From Chitinophagales bacterium (GTDB lineage: Bacteria > Bacteroidota > Bacteroidia > Chitinophagales > Chitinophagaceae), in the NCBI GenBank assembly GCA_020636575.1, contig JACJXP010000001.1, forward strand, positions 1 through 64,000: a DNA stretch of 64,000 bases, read 5' to 3'. Under the pieces are notes generated by a model. The model saw only the letters and a program-made list of their open reading frames with translations, did no database searches and was not told the DNA's origin. Each line of letters begins with the position of its first letter. Positions within the stretch are counted from its first letter, which is position 1. Below are positions 17,689 to 27,488 of this stretch, one piece after another. The translations under genes and the position numbers were made by a program.

Positions 17689-17793
17689 TATGAATCCAGG
17701 TTTCTTATTAAGTGGTTTATATTGATATTGATCTGAAAGAATTGGCTTATACAAGTTTGCTATATTTATAACTGATTATAATATCAGTTACTC

Positions 17794-19299
17794 ATGCATA
17801 TACATACCAGGTTATTGCTGCTTCTTATTTGTATCCTTTCTTTTTCTACCGGTTTGTTTTCACAAGAAAGACCTAATGTTATTTTAATTTATGCAGATGA
17901 TCTGGGTTATGGTGATGCAAGTTGCTATGGCGCTTCGAAACTGCAAACACCTAATATAGACCAGCTGGCTGCAGGGGGAATAAAATTCACCCATGCCCAT
18001 ACCAGTTCTGCCACCTGTACACCATCCCGCTATGCATTGATAACAGGAATGTATCCATGGCGAAAAAAAGGAACCGGTGTGTTACCAGGTGATGCGGCTC
18101 TCATTGTACCTACCGATAAGATCACTCTTCCCAAGGTTTTTAAAGAGGCCGGCTACCAAACAGGTATTGTAGGCAAATGGCACCTGGGACTGGGTACACA
18201 AAGAGAAAAAGACTGGAATACTTCAATTAAACCCGGCCCGGTGGAAGTGGGTTTTGATTACTCTTTCATCTTTCCTGCCACTGCCGATCGGGTACCTACT
18301 GTATTTATAGAAAATCATGATGTGGTGGGATTAAGAGCAGATGATCCCATTAAAGTGGATTACAAAGAAAATATAGGTAATGAACCCATAGGGAGAAGAG
18401 ATAGTAGTTTATTAAAAATGAAGTCTACAGACGGGCATGATTATACGATCGTAAATGGTATTGGCAGGATCGGTTATATGTCAGGAGGCAAAACAACCCG
18501 GTGGACAGATGAAGAAATAGGTTATACTTTTTTACACAAGGCAGAAGAATTCATCCGTAATAACAGTCAACAACCCTTCTTTTTATTTTATTCACTCACC
18601 GAACCACATGTGCCTCGTATGCCGGCAACTATTTTCAAAGGCAAATCAGGCCTGGGCTTTCGTGGTGATGCGATCTTACAACTTGACTGGGCTGTTGGTG
18701 AGATCATGAAGGAATTAAAACTGGCAGGAATTGAAAAGAATACCATTATACTTTTTACAAGTGATAATGGCCCGGTAAAAGATGATGGATATGATGACGG
18801 AGCTGTTACACAACTTAACGGGCATACGCCTGCTGGCAAATTAAGAGGCGGCAAGTACAGCATATTCGAAGGAGGTACCCGGGTTCCTTTTATCATGTAC
18901 TGGCCCGGAAAGATAAAGCCTCAGCTCTCTGATGCCATGATCAGCCAGGTAGACCTGCTGGCATCCTTTGCCGGAATGCTTGGTCAAAAAATTCCTGGTA
19001 ATGAAGCCACCGATAGTGAGAGTCTTTCTGCAACATTAGTAGGTAAGGATAAAAAAGGAAGGCAATATTTAGTTGAACATGCAGGCACACTGGCAATTGT
19101 TGCCGGCAACTGGAAGTACATTGAGCCCCATAACGGTGTAGCATATTATCCTGAAACAGATACAGAAACCGGTAATGCTGCTGAGCCACAGTTGTATGAT
19201 CTGAATAGTGATATTGGCGAAAAGAATAACCTTGCTAAGCAGTATCCAGAAAAAGTTAAAGCAATGCAGGCAATGTTGGAGAAGATAAAAGAAAAATGA
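17794..19299 (+). CDS. Type I sulfatase (arylsulfatase family)
   Basis: The 501-residue exported protein has a signal peptide (ending GLFSQ) and the sulfatase N-terminal metal motif VILIYADDLGYGD. The modified-residue site is Cys75 in CTPSR (CxPSR), so an anaerobic or FGE-type maturase elsewhere must convert it to formylglycine. GKWHLGLG, HVPRMPATIF, FTSDNGP and the C-terminal LYDLNSDIGEKNNLA are in the usual order and length. It probably removes sulfate from carbohydrate or aryl esters in the periplasm. No maturase gene is in this window. Confidence 0.92.
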   Translation: MHIHTRLLLLLICILSFSTGLFSQERPNVILIYADDLGYGDASCYGASKLQTPNIDQLAAGGIKFTHAHTSSATCTPSRYALITGMYPWRKKGTGVLPGDAALIVPTDKITLPKVFKEAGYQTGIVGKWHLGLGTQREKDWNTSIKPGPVEVGFDYSFIFPATADRVPTVFIENHDVVGLRADDPIKVDYKENIGNEPIGRRDSSLLKMKSTDGHDYTIVNGIGRIGYMSGGKTTRWTDEEIGYTFLHKAEEFIRNNSQQPFFLFYSLTEPHVPRMPATIFKGKSGLGFRGDAILQLDWAVGEIMKELKLAGIEKNTIILFTSDNGPVKDDGYDDGAVTQLNGHTPAGKLRGGKYSIFEGGTRVPFIMYWPGKIKPQLSDAMISQVDLLASFAGMLGQKIPGNEATDSESLSATLVGKDKKGRQYLVEHAGTLAIVAGNWKYIEPHNGVAYYPETDTETGNAAEPQLYDLNSDIGEKNNLAKQYPEKVKAMQAMLEKIKEK

Positions 19300-19312
19300 C
19301 GACAATTACTGA

Positions 19313-20977
19313 TTAAAAATCAAACTCCCGCCGGTGCATATTCCAGCGTAAACCAAAAGTGACCACCGATGTATTGGCCGACATGATAGGAGCTGTTTTG
19401 GTTTCTTCCTTACGGGCCACTGCATTCAACTCAAGGAAAAGATTTTCTCTTAACTCATAGGATACCAACAGCGATGCATAGATCACATTTGTTTTCCAGC
19501 CGCTGCCGATATTGTATCCATAATCACCCACCCGGAAAGGGGGCACATTGGGATAAAAGATATTGCTGCCATAGCTCTGGCTGCTGCTGTCTCTCCCCTG
19601 CTGATAAAAAATAAGTTTGGCTGCAGCCAGCCATTTAGGCGCCGGCTGATAACGGGCCATAGCAATGAACTCCTTGAAATTGGCCATCAGCGGATGAGCC
19701 AGGGGTTGGTTATAATGCGTATAGTTTGCCACAGAATCCCTGTGTGAGTAAGTGAAAGGCCGCACCCGGTTATGCTCTATTTGCAGGTCCAGGTTTGGGA
19801 TTCCAAAAGCATCTATGTATTTGGCGCCGATTTGTATGCCCCATTTGTTGGCCCACCAGCCACGGTTCTTTTTAATTTCTGATAACAAAAATTCATCCAG
19901 CAATAATTGGCCATATACCTGTACTTTTTTTGCAATATTGGCTTTAGCATCCAGTCCGGCAATAGAGTTATCAAAACTTCCATTCTGCTGCTCAATAGAA
20001 CGATAAAAGATGATAGGATTGAGATAGCCAAATTCAAATCGATCTTTACGTCCGAAAATAATGCCCTCAAACAAACCGATATTCAACCATTTATTGATAG
20101 AAATATCCAGGTGATGCAGTGCGGCATATTTTTTTGGCAAAAGCCTGTCGCCACCCGGCTGCACCGATGAATGCAATTCCATGAAAAGGTTCTGATAATT
20201 AAACTTCCAGATACGGGTATTGAGTTTTAAGAAAAGTGTGTTATTACTGAAATCACTCAGAAATAAACTGCGGTGGCCATTACCAATAAAATTCTTATCA
20301 TAGCCAAAAGTTACATTGATGTATTTGCTTACACTGAAAGTGAAATAGCCACGGGCATCAAAATAATCTACTCCTCCCGCCGCTTTAAATTGTTTGTAAA
20401 AACCGGCACCCGGCACCGCTTTGCGGGCTGTGATAAATTGCTGCACATACATAGGGTCCCGCTCCTGGTTATCGGTGATGTAGGCTGAAAAGCCGATCTT
20501 ATTGGCGATCTGCCCCCTCACCCTCACTCCCCTTGTATTTTGAAAAAGATGCTGGTCGTTATTGTTTTCTTTGGATAAAGTGTACTGGATAACAGGATTT
20601 ACCACCAGGTCAAAATCTTTTACATGCACTTCATATAAATTGGCAGGAGTTTTATAAAAGTTTTTAAGGATCGGTTTTTTAGATGCAAATCTTGCCTCTG
20701 TCAAATATTCAAGGTTATTCATCAGCAAACGCTGTGCATTGTAAGCATCAACTTTAGAAAGTGATGAACCATTTTGCTGCAGGTAATGCTGCAAAGCTCC
20801 TACTACATGTCCGCGGCTGAAGGGTTTTGTTTTAGAGAAATTAAAAAAGGAATCTGTCTTTGCTTTTATCTCCAGCCTTTCTATTAAAATATTGGCCTTA
20901 TCGCCCTGCGGCAAGAAAGTAATTTGTGCAAAACTGGTAAAAGGAAAAGAAAAAAGGATAAGTAGCGATATTTTCAT
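19313..20977 (-). CDS. Capsule-assembly Wzi-like outer-membrane beta-barrel protein
   Basis: The product of 554 residues has a signal peptide (MKISLLILFSFPFTSFAQ) and is rich in alternating aromatic beta-strands to the C-terminal phenylalanine (MHRREFDF), typical of an outer-membrane barrel. Internal blocks such as KINVTFGYDKNFIGNGHRSLFLSDFS and FEFGYLNPIIFYRSIEQ fit the Wzi family, which anchors capsule or exopolysaccharide at the surface. The frame is open to 21019, but ATG 20977 is chosen because it begins the signal peptide and is preceded by AAGAAGGGG at ribosome-binding distance. It is divergent from dihydroorotase, the two starts lying 79 bp apart. Confidence 0.8.
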   Translation of the reverse strand: MKISLLILFSFPFTSFAQITFLPQGDKANILIERLEIKAKTDSFFNFSKTKPFSRGHVVGALQHYLQQNGSSLSKVDAYNAQRLLMNNLEYLTEARFASKKPILKNFYKTPANLYEVHVKDFDLVVNPVIQYTLSKENNNDQHLFQNTRGVRVRGQIANKIGFSAYITDNQERDPMYVQQFITARKAVPGAGFYKQFKAAGGVDYFDARGYFTFSVSKYINVTFGYDKNFIGNGHRSLFLSDFSNNTLFLKLNTRIWKFNYQNLFMELHSSVQPGGDRLLPKKYAALHHLDISINKWLNIGLFEGIIFGRKDRFEFGYLNPIIFYRSIEQQNGSFDNSIAGLDAKANIAKKVQVYGQLLLDEFLLSEIKKNRGWWANKWGIQIGAKYIDAFGIPNLDLQIEHNRVRPFTYSHRDSVANYTHYNQPLAHPLMANFKEFIAMARYQPAPKWLAAAKLIFYQQGRDSSSQSYGSNIFYPNVPPFRVGDYGYNIGSGWKTNVIYASLLVSYELRENLFLELNAVARKEETKTAPIMSANTSVVTFGLRWNMHRREFDF

Positions 20978-21056
20978 AAGCCCCTTCTTGGGGTTGGGTT
21001 CTGATTGTTTAAATTGCATGGGTATTGGCTTTGAATATCAATTCAATGAACAAGAT

Positions 21057-22403
21057 ATGCAAAAATACCTGATAAAGAATATACAGGTTGTCAACGAAGG
21101 ACAGATCCAAACAGCAGATGTGTTGATAGCTGATGGAAGAATTGAAAAGATCTCCAAACAGATCGATACCGGTAACACAGCCTGTACAGAGATCAACGGT
21201 GAAGGAAAATATCTTTTTCCCGGTTGTATCGACGACCAGGTGCATTTCCGTGAACCCGGATTAACACATAAAGCTACCATTGGTACCGAAGCGAAAGCTG
21301 CGGTTGCCGGCGGTGTAACAAGCTTTATGGAAATGCCCAACACTATTCCCAATGCACTCACACAGGAATTGCTGGAAGATAAATATGTGATCGCCTCCAA
21401 AACATCCCTGGCGAACTATTCTTTTTACATGGGTGTAAGCAACAGCAATGCTGCTGAAGTGTTGAAAACAAATGACAAGAAAAATGATGTATGCGGCATC
21501 AAGATATTTATGGGCAGCAGCACCGGCAATATGCTGGTGGATAATCCGAATACACTCGATAATATCTTCAGGGAAAGTGAACTACTGATCGCCACCCATT
21601 GTGAGGATGAAACGATCATTAAACGAAATCTTGAAAAGATAAAAGCTGAAGGAAGGGAGCTTGTTCCGGCAGATCATCCCGTCATCAGGGATGAAGAAGC
21701 CTGCTATGCGTCTTCGCTTTATGCTATACAAATAGCCAGGCAATACAATACACGGCTGCACATTTTGCATATTTCTACGGCAAAAGAACTGGAGTTGTTT
21801 AGTAACATGATGCCATTAAAGGAAAAAAGGATCACAGCAGAAGTATGTGTGCATCACCTTCATTTCACTAGTGATGATTATGCTACACTGGGCAACCGTA
21901 TCAAATGTAATCCCGCCATTAAAGCTCCTTTTAATAAAGAAGCTTTATGGAAGACTCTGCTGGATGACAGGCTGGACGTTATCGCCACTGATCATGCACC
22001 ACATACCTGGGAAGAAAAAATGGAGCCTTATGAGAGAGCCCATGCTGGTTTGCCGCTGGTACAGCATTCCCTTTCACTGATGCTCTTCTATCATAAAAAA
22101 GGAGTTATTTCTTTGGAGAGGATCGCTGAGAAAATGAGTCATGCAGTGGCAGATTGTTTCCAGATCAAAGACAGGGGCTATATCCGGGAGGGTTATTATG
22201 CTGACCTTGTGATCGTTGACCTCAACAAACAAACCACTGTCAGTAAAGAAAATATTTTATATAAATGTGGGTGGAGCCCATTAGAGGGTATGGAATTTCC
22301 GGCATCCATTACTCATACATTTGTAAGTGGCCATCTTGTTTTTGACAATGGAAAGTTCAATGAATCAAAGATGGGCGAACGATTAACTTTTAATCGCAGA
22401 TAA
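21057..22403 (+). CDS. pyrC: Dihydroorotase (pyrimidine synthesis)
   Basis: The 448-residue amidohydrolase opens with QKYLIKNIQVVNEGQIQTADVLI; the first metal motif reads DDQVHFREPG, with Gln in place of the first His of HxH, as in some Bacteroidota dihydroorotases. ATHCEDET and HILHISTAKE hold further ligands, and the catalytic Asp is in DVIATDHAPHT. GYYADLVIVDL is the C-terminal strand. It closes dihydroorotate, step three of UMP synthesis; pyrD is also in this window. ATG 21057 is chosen over the longer open frame because it starts the conserved N-terminus. Confidence 0.92.
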   Translation: MQKYLIKNIQVVNEGQIQTADVLIADGRIEKISKQIDTGNTACTEINGEGKYLFPGCIDDQVHFREPGLTHKATIGTEAKAAVAGGVTSFMEMPNTIPNALTQELLEDKYVIASKTSLANYSFYMGVSNSNAAEVLKTNDKKNDVCGIKIFMGSSTGNMLVDNPNTLDNIFRESELLIATHCEDETIIKRNLEKIKAEGRELVPADHPVIRDEEACYASSLYAIQIARQYNTRLHILHISTAKELELFSNMMPLKEKRITAEVCVHHLHFTSDDYATLGNRIKCNPAIKAPFNKEALWKTLLDDRLDVIATDHAPHTWEEKMEPYERAHAGLPLVQHSLSLMLFYHKKGVISLERIAEKMSHAVADCFQIKDRGYIREGYYADLVIVDLNKQTTVSKENILYKCGWSPLEGMEFPASITHTFVSGHLVFDNGKFNESKMGERLTFNRR

Positions 22404-22415
22404 AAGAACCAAATC

Positions 22416-22845
22416 CCAAAAACCAAGAACCAAATAAATTAAAATTGGAAGCAACAAAGAAAATCTATGATCTCGAAGAGAGAACAGCAAAGTTTGCTGA
22501 GAGAATAAGAGATTTTTGTCTAAACCTTCCTAAGAATCCTGCCAACAACGAATATATTCCACAATTAGTAAGAGCCGGGAGTTCCCCTGGCGCCAATTAT
22601 ATTGAGGCTAACGAAAGTATTGGTGATAAAGATTTTAAGATGAAGATCAAAACATGCAGACGAGAGGCCAAGGAGGCGGCTTATTGGCTCAGGCTTGTGA
22701 TCACAGATAGGAGTGAAATAAGTGAAAATGAAAGATCAGCATTAAGACAGGAGGCAAAAGAATTTATTTTAATTTTTACTGCCATTCTAAAAAAACGAGA
22801 AGAAAATCCTTAATAATTTCATGATTTTTGTTTCTTGGTTCTTGG
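22416..22845. repeat. Imperfect 21-bp inverted repeat pair enclosing a four-helix-bundle gene
   Basis: The left arm is 22416-22436 (core CCAAGAACC) and the right arm 22825-22845 (core GGTTCTTGG). The right arm's reverse complement matches the left arm at 18 of 21 positions. The arms are 388 bp apart and enclose exactly the four-helix-bundle gene. The right arm ends 13 bp before the start of the MutS-like gene. The arrangement resembles the stem that closes 23S rRNA intervening sequences, or the ends of a very small mobile unit. Confidence 0.7.
22445..22813 (+). CDS. Four-helix-bundle protein (S23/IVS family)
   Basis: The 122-residue helical protein shows the four-helix-bundle pattern found in 23S rRNA intervening-sequence proteins and in diversity-generating accessory proteins: IYDLEERTAKFAERIRDF, then QLVRAGSSPGANYIEANE, FKMKIKTCRREAKEAAYWLRL, and a last helix ending LKKREENP. 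There is no ATG near the start; the frame opens with TTG at 22445. It lies between inverted repeats (22416-22436 and 22825-22845) and outside any rRNA gene. Its function is unproven; the family may bind nucleic acid. It interrupts the space between pyrC and the MutS-like gene. Confidence 0.85.
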   Translation: MEATKKIYDLEERTAKFAERIRDFCLNLPKNPANNEYIPQLVRAGSSPGANYIEANESIGDKDFKMKIKTCRREAKEAAYWLRLVITDRSEISENERSALRQEAKEFILIFTAILKKREENP

Positions 22846-22858
22846 AATTTTCTAAAGC

Positions 22859-24175
22859 ATGCAGATAGACAAAACATCTTTTAGTGATATTTCGATCTTT
22901 CACCATGAAGAAGAATTTTCCATTTTTCATAAGCTCAACTTTACCCGAACCGTAGGAGGAAGAGAATGGTTGCGAAAATTCTTCAGCGAGCCTCATGACA
23001 GTTTGGAGAAGATACAGGGCACCCAAAAAGTGATCCGCACTTTTATGGAACATGTCAAGGATTGGCCCAATGATATCAGCAACGGTACCATCCTGGTCAT
23101 GGACAAATTCATGGACTACTCACTGGATCCTATCAGCGAAGCGCCTGCCTCCCTGAATAATCTTTTCTATAAATGGCTGCATCACCCTGATTATTCCATG
23201 GTGAAATATTCGATGACGCATTTTGCTGATTTTTATCGTGGCCTGCGAAAGATCGCAGAATTGCTGGAAGACCTTGACCTGCCAAAGAACATCAGTATCT
23301 ATATTGAAAGAATACAGGGCTTGCTAAGAGAACCGCCTTTAAAAAGGCTTTCTGAAACAGCTCACGGCAAGAAATTCAATACAAGGCAGAATTTATATTT
23401 CGCCTATCATCTCCGTGGCCGTTATAAGACCAACACCCTGGAGCTGATCGACATTTACAGTCGCCTGGATGCATGGTATTCTATGGCAGTAGCTGTTAAA
23501 ACTTATGGTCTCAGCTTCCCGGAATTTGTGGTGCAGGAAAAACCATTAGTGGAAGCTACGGGGCTCTATCATATCTTAATACCAAAACCGGTTGCCTATG
23601 ATATGCAGATGGACCCGGAACATAACTTCCTTTTTTTAACCGGGGCCAATATGGCCGGAAAAAGTACTTTGATCAAAGCAGTAGGCTCAGCTGTTTTTTT
23701 AGCTCATATAGGTATGGGTGTGCCTGCCCAAAAAATGCGCCTTACTTTGTTTGATGGTTTACTGAGCAATATCAATGTAGTAGATAATATTGCCAAAGGA
23801 GAAAGCTTTTTCTTTAATGAGGTACAGCGGATCAAGAATACGATCGAAAAGATCAATGACGGAAAAAAATGGCTGGTACTCATCGATGAACTTTTTAAAG
23901 GGACCAATGTGCAGGATGCCATGAAATGTTCATTGGCAGTTATCGAGGGGCTGATCAAAATAAAAAACTCTCTGTTCATCCTGTCCACCCACCTGTATGA
24001 GATAGGCGAAGAATTAAAAAAATATCCCAACATCTCTTTCCGCTATTTTGAGACCAATGTTAAAGATGAGCAACTGGATTTCAGCTACCAGTTAAAAGAA
24101 GGCATCAGCAACGATCGCATCGGTTATGTCATCCTAAAAAGAGAAAAAGTAGTGGATATGCTGGAAAAGTTATAA
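22859..24175 (+). CDS. MutS-family ATPase lacking mismatch-recognition domains
   Basis: The 438-residue protein contains the MutS core (lever/clamp helices, about residues 1-235) and the C-terminal ATPase: Walker A TGANMAGKST at about residues 261-270, an Q-loop/D-loop region SNINVVDNIAKGESFF, and Walker B WLVLIDELFKGTN with a following STHL switch. The N-terminal mismatch-binding and connector domains of MutS are missing, and there is no Smr domain. Such short proteins are common in Bacteroidota and have no assigned role; mismatch repair itself is unlikely. Its start lies 13 bp after the right inverted repeat of the four-helix unit. Confidence 0.85.
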   Translation: MQIDKTSFSDISIFHHEEEFSIFHKLNFTRTVGGREWLRKFFSEPHDSLEKIQGTQKVIRTFMEHVKDWPNDISNGTILVMDKFMDYSLDPISEAPASLNNLFYKWLHHPDYSMVKYSMTHFADFYRGLRKIAELLEDLDLPKNISIYIERIQGLLREPPLKRLSETAHGKKFNTRQNLYFAYHLRGRYKTNTLELIDIYSRLDAWYSMAVAVKTYGLSFPEFVVQEKPLVEATGLYHILIPKPVAYDMQMDPEHNFLFLTGANMAGKSTLIKAVGSAVFLAHIGMGVPAQKMRLTLFDGLLSNINVVDNIAKGESFFFNEVQRIKNTIEKINDGKKWLVLIDELFKGTNVQDAMKCSLAVIEGLIKIKNSLFILSTHLYEIGEELKKYPNISFRYFETNVKDEQLDFSYQLKEGISNDRIGYVILKREKVVDMLEKL

Positions 24176-24203
24176 CCGGCAACCAATCCTCGCCTAATTC
24201 ATT

Positions 24204-24211
24204 TAGATTTG
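24204..24211 (+). promoter_or_regulatory. Candidate -7 element for the M1 peptidase gene
   Basis: TAGATTTG matches TAnnTTTG and lies 20 bp upstream of ATG 24232. No convincing TTG is seen at the -33 position, so this is a weak call. Confidence 0.3.
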
Positions 24212-24231
24212 AATGACAAGAAAAAATATTT

Positions 24232-25827
24232 ATGAAAAGAGTTTCTTTCTTAGCTGCCATTTTATTATTCACACTTCATGGTATTGCACAAAGCAATATT
24301 GATGTGTTGCATTATAAATTTAATGTTGAGTTGAATGATAATAATGATACCATCTATGGCCTCGCAGAAATTAAAGTACGGTTTCCTGAAACCAGTAAGA
24401 GTCTGACACTTGACCTGAAAAAGAATAATACATCAGGAAAAGGAATGATACTGGAAAATGTTAGTGGCCCGGGTGTAAGAGGAAATAATAACGACGACGA
24501 AACCTTCACCATCTTTTTCACCCAACCTTTTAAAGAGAATGATACTGCCACTTTTATTATAAAATACAAAGGCATCCCTTCCGACGGACTTATCATATCC
24601 AAAAACAAATACGATCATCGTACATTTTTCGCTGATAACTGGCCCAATAGGGGGCATAACTGGTTGCCTTGTCACGAAGATCCTGCAGATAAAGCCACTG
24701 TTGAATTTATAGTAACAGCGCCGCAACATTATCAAGTTGTATCAAATGGTATTCAGGTAGAAGAAACGAACCTTGCCAGTGATAAGAAACTAACACACTG
24801 GAAGGAAGATGTTCCCATTTCCACCAAAGTCATGGTGATCGGTGTGGCTGATTTTGCAGTCAATCTCTCTGGCACTATTAATAATTGTGTACCCGTTTAC
24901 AGCTATGTGTATCCCGAAGACCGTGACAAAGGTTTTTATGATTATGCGCAGGCAGCAGAGATATTACCCTGGTTTATTCAGAATGTGGGACCTTACGCAT
25001 ATAAGAAATTAGCCAATGTTCAATCCAAAACTATCTTCGGCGGATTGGAGAATGCCAATACGATCTTTTATTCTGAAGGCTCGGTAAGTGGCACCCGTCG
25101 TTCTGAAGGATTATTGACCCATGAAATTGCCCATCAATGGTTTGGTAATTATGCCACAGAAAAAAGCTTTGCCCATTTATGGTTAAGCGAAGGTTTTGCC
25201 ACTTACATGACCATATTATACATGGATAATAAGTATGGTGAAGACACTGCCATTGCTATGCTGAAAGAAGACAGGGAGCAAGCTATCCGTTTTGGGAAAA
25301 GAAACCCCTTGCCCGTAGTGAATCATACCAAAGATTATATGCAATTGCTGAATGCCAACAGTTATCAAAAAGGAGGCTGGGTATTGCATATGCTTCGCCG
25401 GCAGTTAGGTGATGAAATATTCTGGAAAAGTATACAAACTTATTACGCTGAATATGGAGGTAAAACAGCTGACAGCGATGATCTGCGAAAAGTGTTTGAA
25501 AAAATATCCGGCAAAGACCTGCAACAATTTTTTAAACAATGGTTGTTTACCCCTGCTAATCTCTCCCTGGACATAAGCTGGAAATATAATGCTGATAAAA
25601 ATGAAGTGGCTGTAACGGTAAATCAAATACAGCAGCCCGGTGATTTTCAGTTTCCACTGGAGATACTGATACAGGAATCAGCAGCAGGTATGCCCAAAAG
25701 AACGATCAAAGAGGTGAAAAAAAACATTGAGACTTTTATATTTTCAGTAAAGAAAAAGCCTGCAAGAATTGAAATAGATCCGATGGTGTCCCTTCTATTT
25801 GAAGGAAACATATCAGAAGCAAAATAA
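24232..25827 (+). CDS. M1 family aminopeptidase
   Basis: The 531-residue exported peptidase has a signal peptide (ending GIAQ). The zinc site HEIAHQWFG begins at His297 (His297, Glu298, His301) with the third ligand Glu320 in LSEGF, matching HExxH-x18-E. The substrate-recognition motif, usually GAMEN, reads GGLEN before ANTIFY. The C-terminal part (about residues 430-525) is a beta-sandwich; the helical ERAP-like domain is absent, as in small bacterial M1 peptidases. It releases N-terminal amino acids from peptides in the periplasm. It is followed 17 bp later by the ComM-like gene. Confidence 0.93.
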   Translation: MKRVSFLAAILLFTLHGIAQSNIDVLHYKFNVELNDNNDTIYGLAEIKVRFPETSKSLTLDLKKNNTSGKGMILENVSGPGVRGNNNDDETFTIFFTQPFKENDTATFIIKYKGIPSDGLIISKNKYDHRTFFADNWPNRGHNWLPCHEDPADKATVEFIVTAPQHYQVVSNGIQVEETNLASDKKLTHWKEDVPISTKVMVIGVADFAVNLSGTINNCVPVYSYVYPEDRDKGFYDYAQAAEILPWFIQNVGPYAYKKLANVQSKTIFGGLENANTIFYSEGSVSGTRRSEGLLTHEIAHQWFGNYATEKSFAHLWLSEGFATYMTILYMDNKYGEDTAIAMLKEDREQAIRFGKRNPLPVVNHTKDYMQLLNANSYQKGGWVLHMLRRQLGDEIFWKSIQTYYAEYGGKTADSDDLRKVFEKISGKDLQQFFKQWLFTPANLSLDISWKYNADKNEVAVTVNQIQQPGDFQFPLEILIQESAAGMPKRTIKEVKKNIETFIFSVKKKPARIEIDPMVSLLFEGNISEAK

Positions 25828-25844
25828 TTGTCTAACTTCCACTC

Positions 25845-27395
25845 ATGCTTATCAAAACATTCGGAAGTGCCGTGTATGGTGTGGAAGCTATTACGATCAC
25901 CATTGAGGTAAACTGGATCGCTACACAGGGTAAAGATCCTATGATCGTTGGTTTGCCGGATAACGCTGTAAAAGAAAGCCTGCAACGTATTGAAAGCGCC
26001 TTTAAAACAAATGGTTATTCATTTCCCCGCACCAAAGTAGTGGTGAATATGGCGCCGGCGGATATCAAGAAAAGCGGTACTGCATTCGATCTTCCCATTG
26101 CATTAGGGATACTTGGCGCCTCAGAACAGATCAGTAATGCAGAAAAGATGGCGGACTATGTCATTATGGGAGAACTATCACTTGATGGAGAAATACGACC
26201 TATCAAAGGTGCATTACCCATTTCCATCCAGGCAAGAAAGGAAGGTTTTAAAGGATTGATCGTTCCTAAAACAAATGCAAGAGAAGCTGGCATGGTGAAT
26301 AACCTGCAGGTATATGGTGTGGAACATATCAAAGAAGTGATCGATTTTTTTGAAAATGACGAGCAAGGACTCATCCCTACTGTTGTTAATACAAGGGAAG
26401 AATTTTATGATGCACAGTATGAGTTTGAAATTGATTTTGTTGATGTAAAAGGACAGGAAAATATCAAAAGAGCATTGGAGATAGCTGCTGCCGGTGGTCA
26501 TAATGCTATTCTGATTGGCCCACCCGGTGCCGGAAAAACCATGCTCGCTAAAAGATTGCCTACCATACTTCCACCACTTACATTACAAGAGGCGTTAGAA
26601 ACTACCAAGATACATTCCGTAGCAGGCAAGCTTCCTGAAAATTCAACGCTGATCTCCAAAAGGCCCTTTCGTTCCCCGCATCACACCATTTCCGATGTGG
26701 CATTGGTAGGTGGCGGTGGTAATCCACAACCCGGCGAAATATCATTGGCACATAATGGCGTATTGTTCCTCGATGAATTACCGGAATTCAAAAGAACAGT
26801 ATTAGAAGTAATGCGACAGCCTATGGAAGAAAGAAGGGTCACTATATCAAGAGCAAAAGTGGCCGTGGATTTTCCTGCATCTTTTATGCTGGTGGCCAGC
26901 ATGAATCCCTGCCCCTGCGGATTTTATAATCACCCGGAAAGAGAATGTACCTGCCCACCGGGCGCCGTCACCAAGTATCTCAATAAGATTTCAGGTCCGT
27001 TGCTTGATCGTATAGATCTGCATGTAGAAGTAACACCTGTGGCTTTCAATGAACTTTCCTCTACCAGAAATTCAGAAAAATCTGCTGATATAAGGGAAAG
27101 AGTGATCAGGGCAAGAGATATGCAGGCGGAACGATATAAAAACAACAACGGCATTTATTGTAATGCCCAGATGAGCAGCAAGATGCTGAAGGATATCTGT
27201 GTGATCAATACAGTTGGTGCCAACTTACTGAAAGCAGCTATGGAAAAACTCAATCTTTCTGCCCGGGCTTATGACAGGATACTAAAAGTATCCCGGACAA
27301 TAGCAGATCTTTCTGAAAGTGAGGAAATAAAACCTGAACATCTTGCTGAAGCCATTCAATACAGAAGTCTTGACAGAGAAGGATGGGCCGGATAA
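25845..27395 (+). CDS. comM: YifB/ComM family Mg-chelatase-like AAA+ ATPase
   Basis: The 516-residue protein has the ComM N-terminal domain (MLIKTFGSAVYGVEAITITIE, then VVVNMAPADIKKSGTAFDLPIALG), the Walker A GPPGAGKTML at about residues 224-233, Walker B LFLDELPEF, sensor SMNPCPCGFYNHPE with the four-cysteine insert, and the C-terminal Mg-chelatase lid (ARAYDRILKVSRTIADL). ComM is a hexameric helicase that helps branch migration during natural transformation in other bacteria (established for Vibrio). Length is normal. The start follows the M1 gene by 17 bp. Confidence 0.92.
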   Translation: MLIKTFGSAVYGVEAITITIEVNWIATQGKDPMIVGLPDNAVKESLQRIESAFKTNGYSFPRTKVVVNMAPADIKKSGTAFDLPIALGILGASEQISNAEKMADYVIMGELSLDGEIRPIKGALPISIQARKEGFKGLIVPKTNAREAGMVNNLQVYGVEHIKEVIDFFENDEQGLIPTVVNTREEFYDAQYEFEIDFVDVKGQENIKRALEIAAAGGHNAILIGPPGAGKTMLAKRLPTILPPLTLQEALETTKIHSVAGKLPENSTLISKRPFRSPHHTISDVALVGGGGNPQPGEISLAHNGVLFLDELPEFKRTVLEVMRQPMEERRVTISRAKVAVDFPASFMLVASMNPCPCGFYNHPERECTCPPGAVTKYLNKISGPLLDRIDLHVEVTPVAFNELSSTRNSEKSADIRERVIRARDMQAERYKNNNGIYCNAQMSSKMLKDICVINTVGANLLKAAMEKLNLSARAYDRILKVSRTIADLSESEEIKPEHLAEAIQYRSLDREGWAG

Positions 27396-27488
27396 TTACC
27401 TGATTGCTGTCTTGTTCTGCTAATTTGTCATTTTTCCCGAACTTGTACCATCTTTGATGTTCCAACATTCTACTTATATACGAATTAC

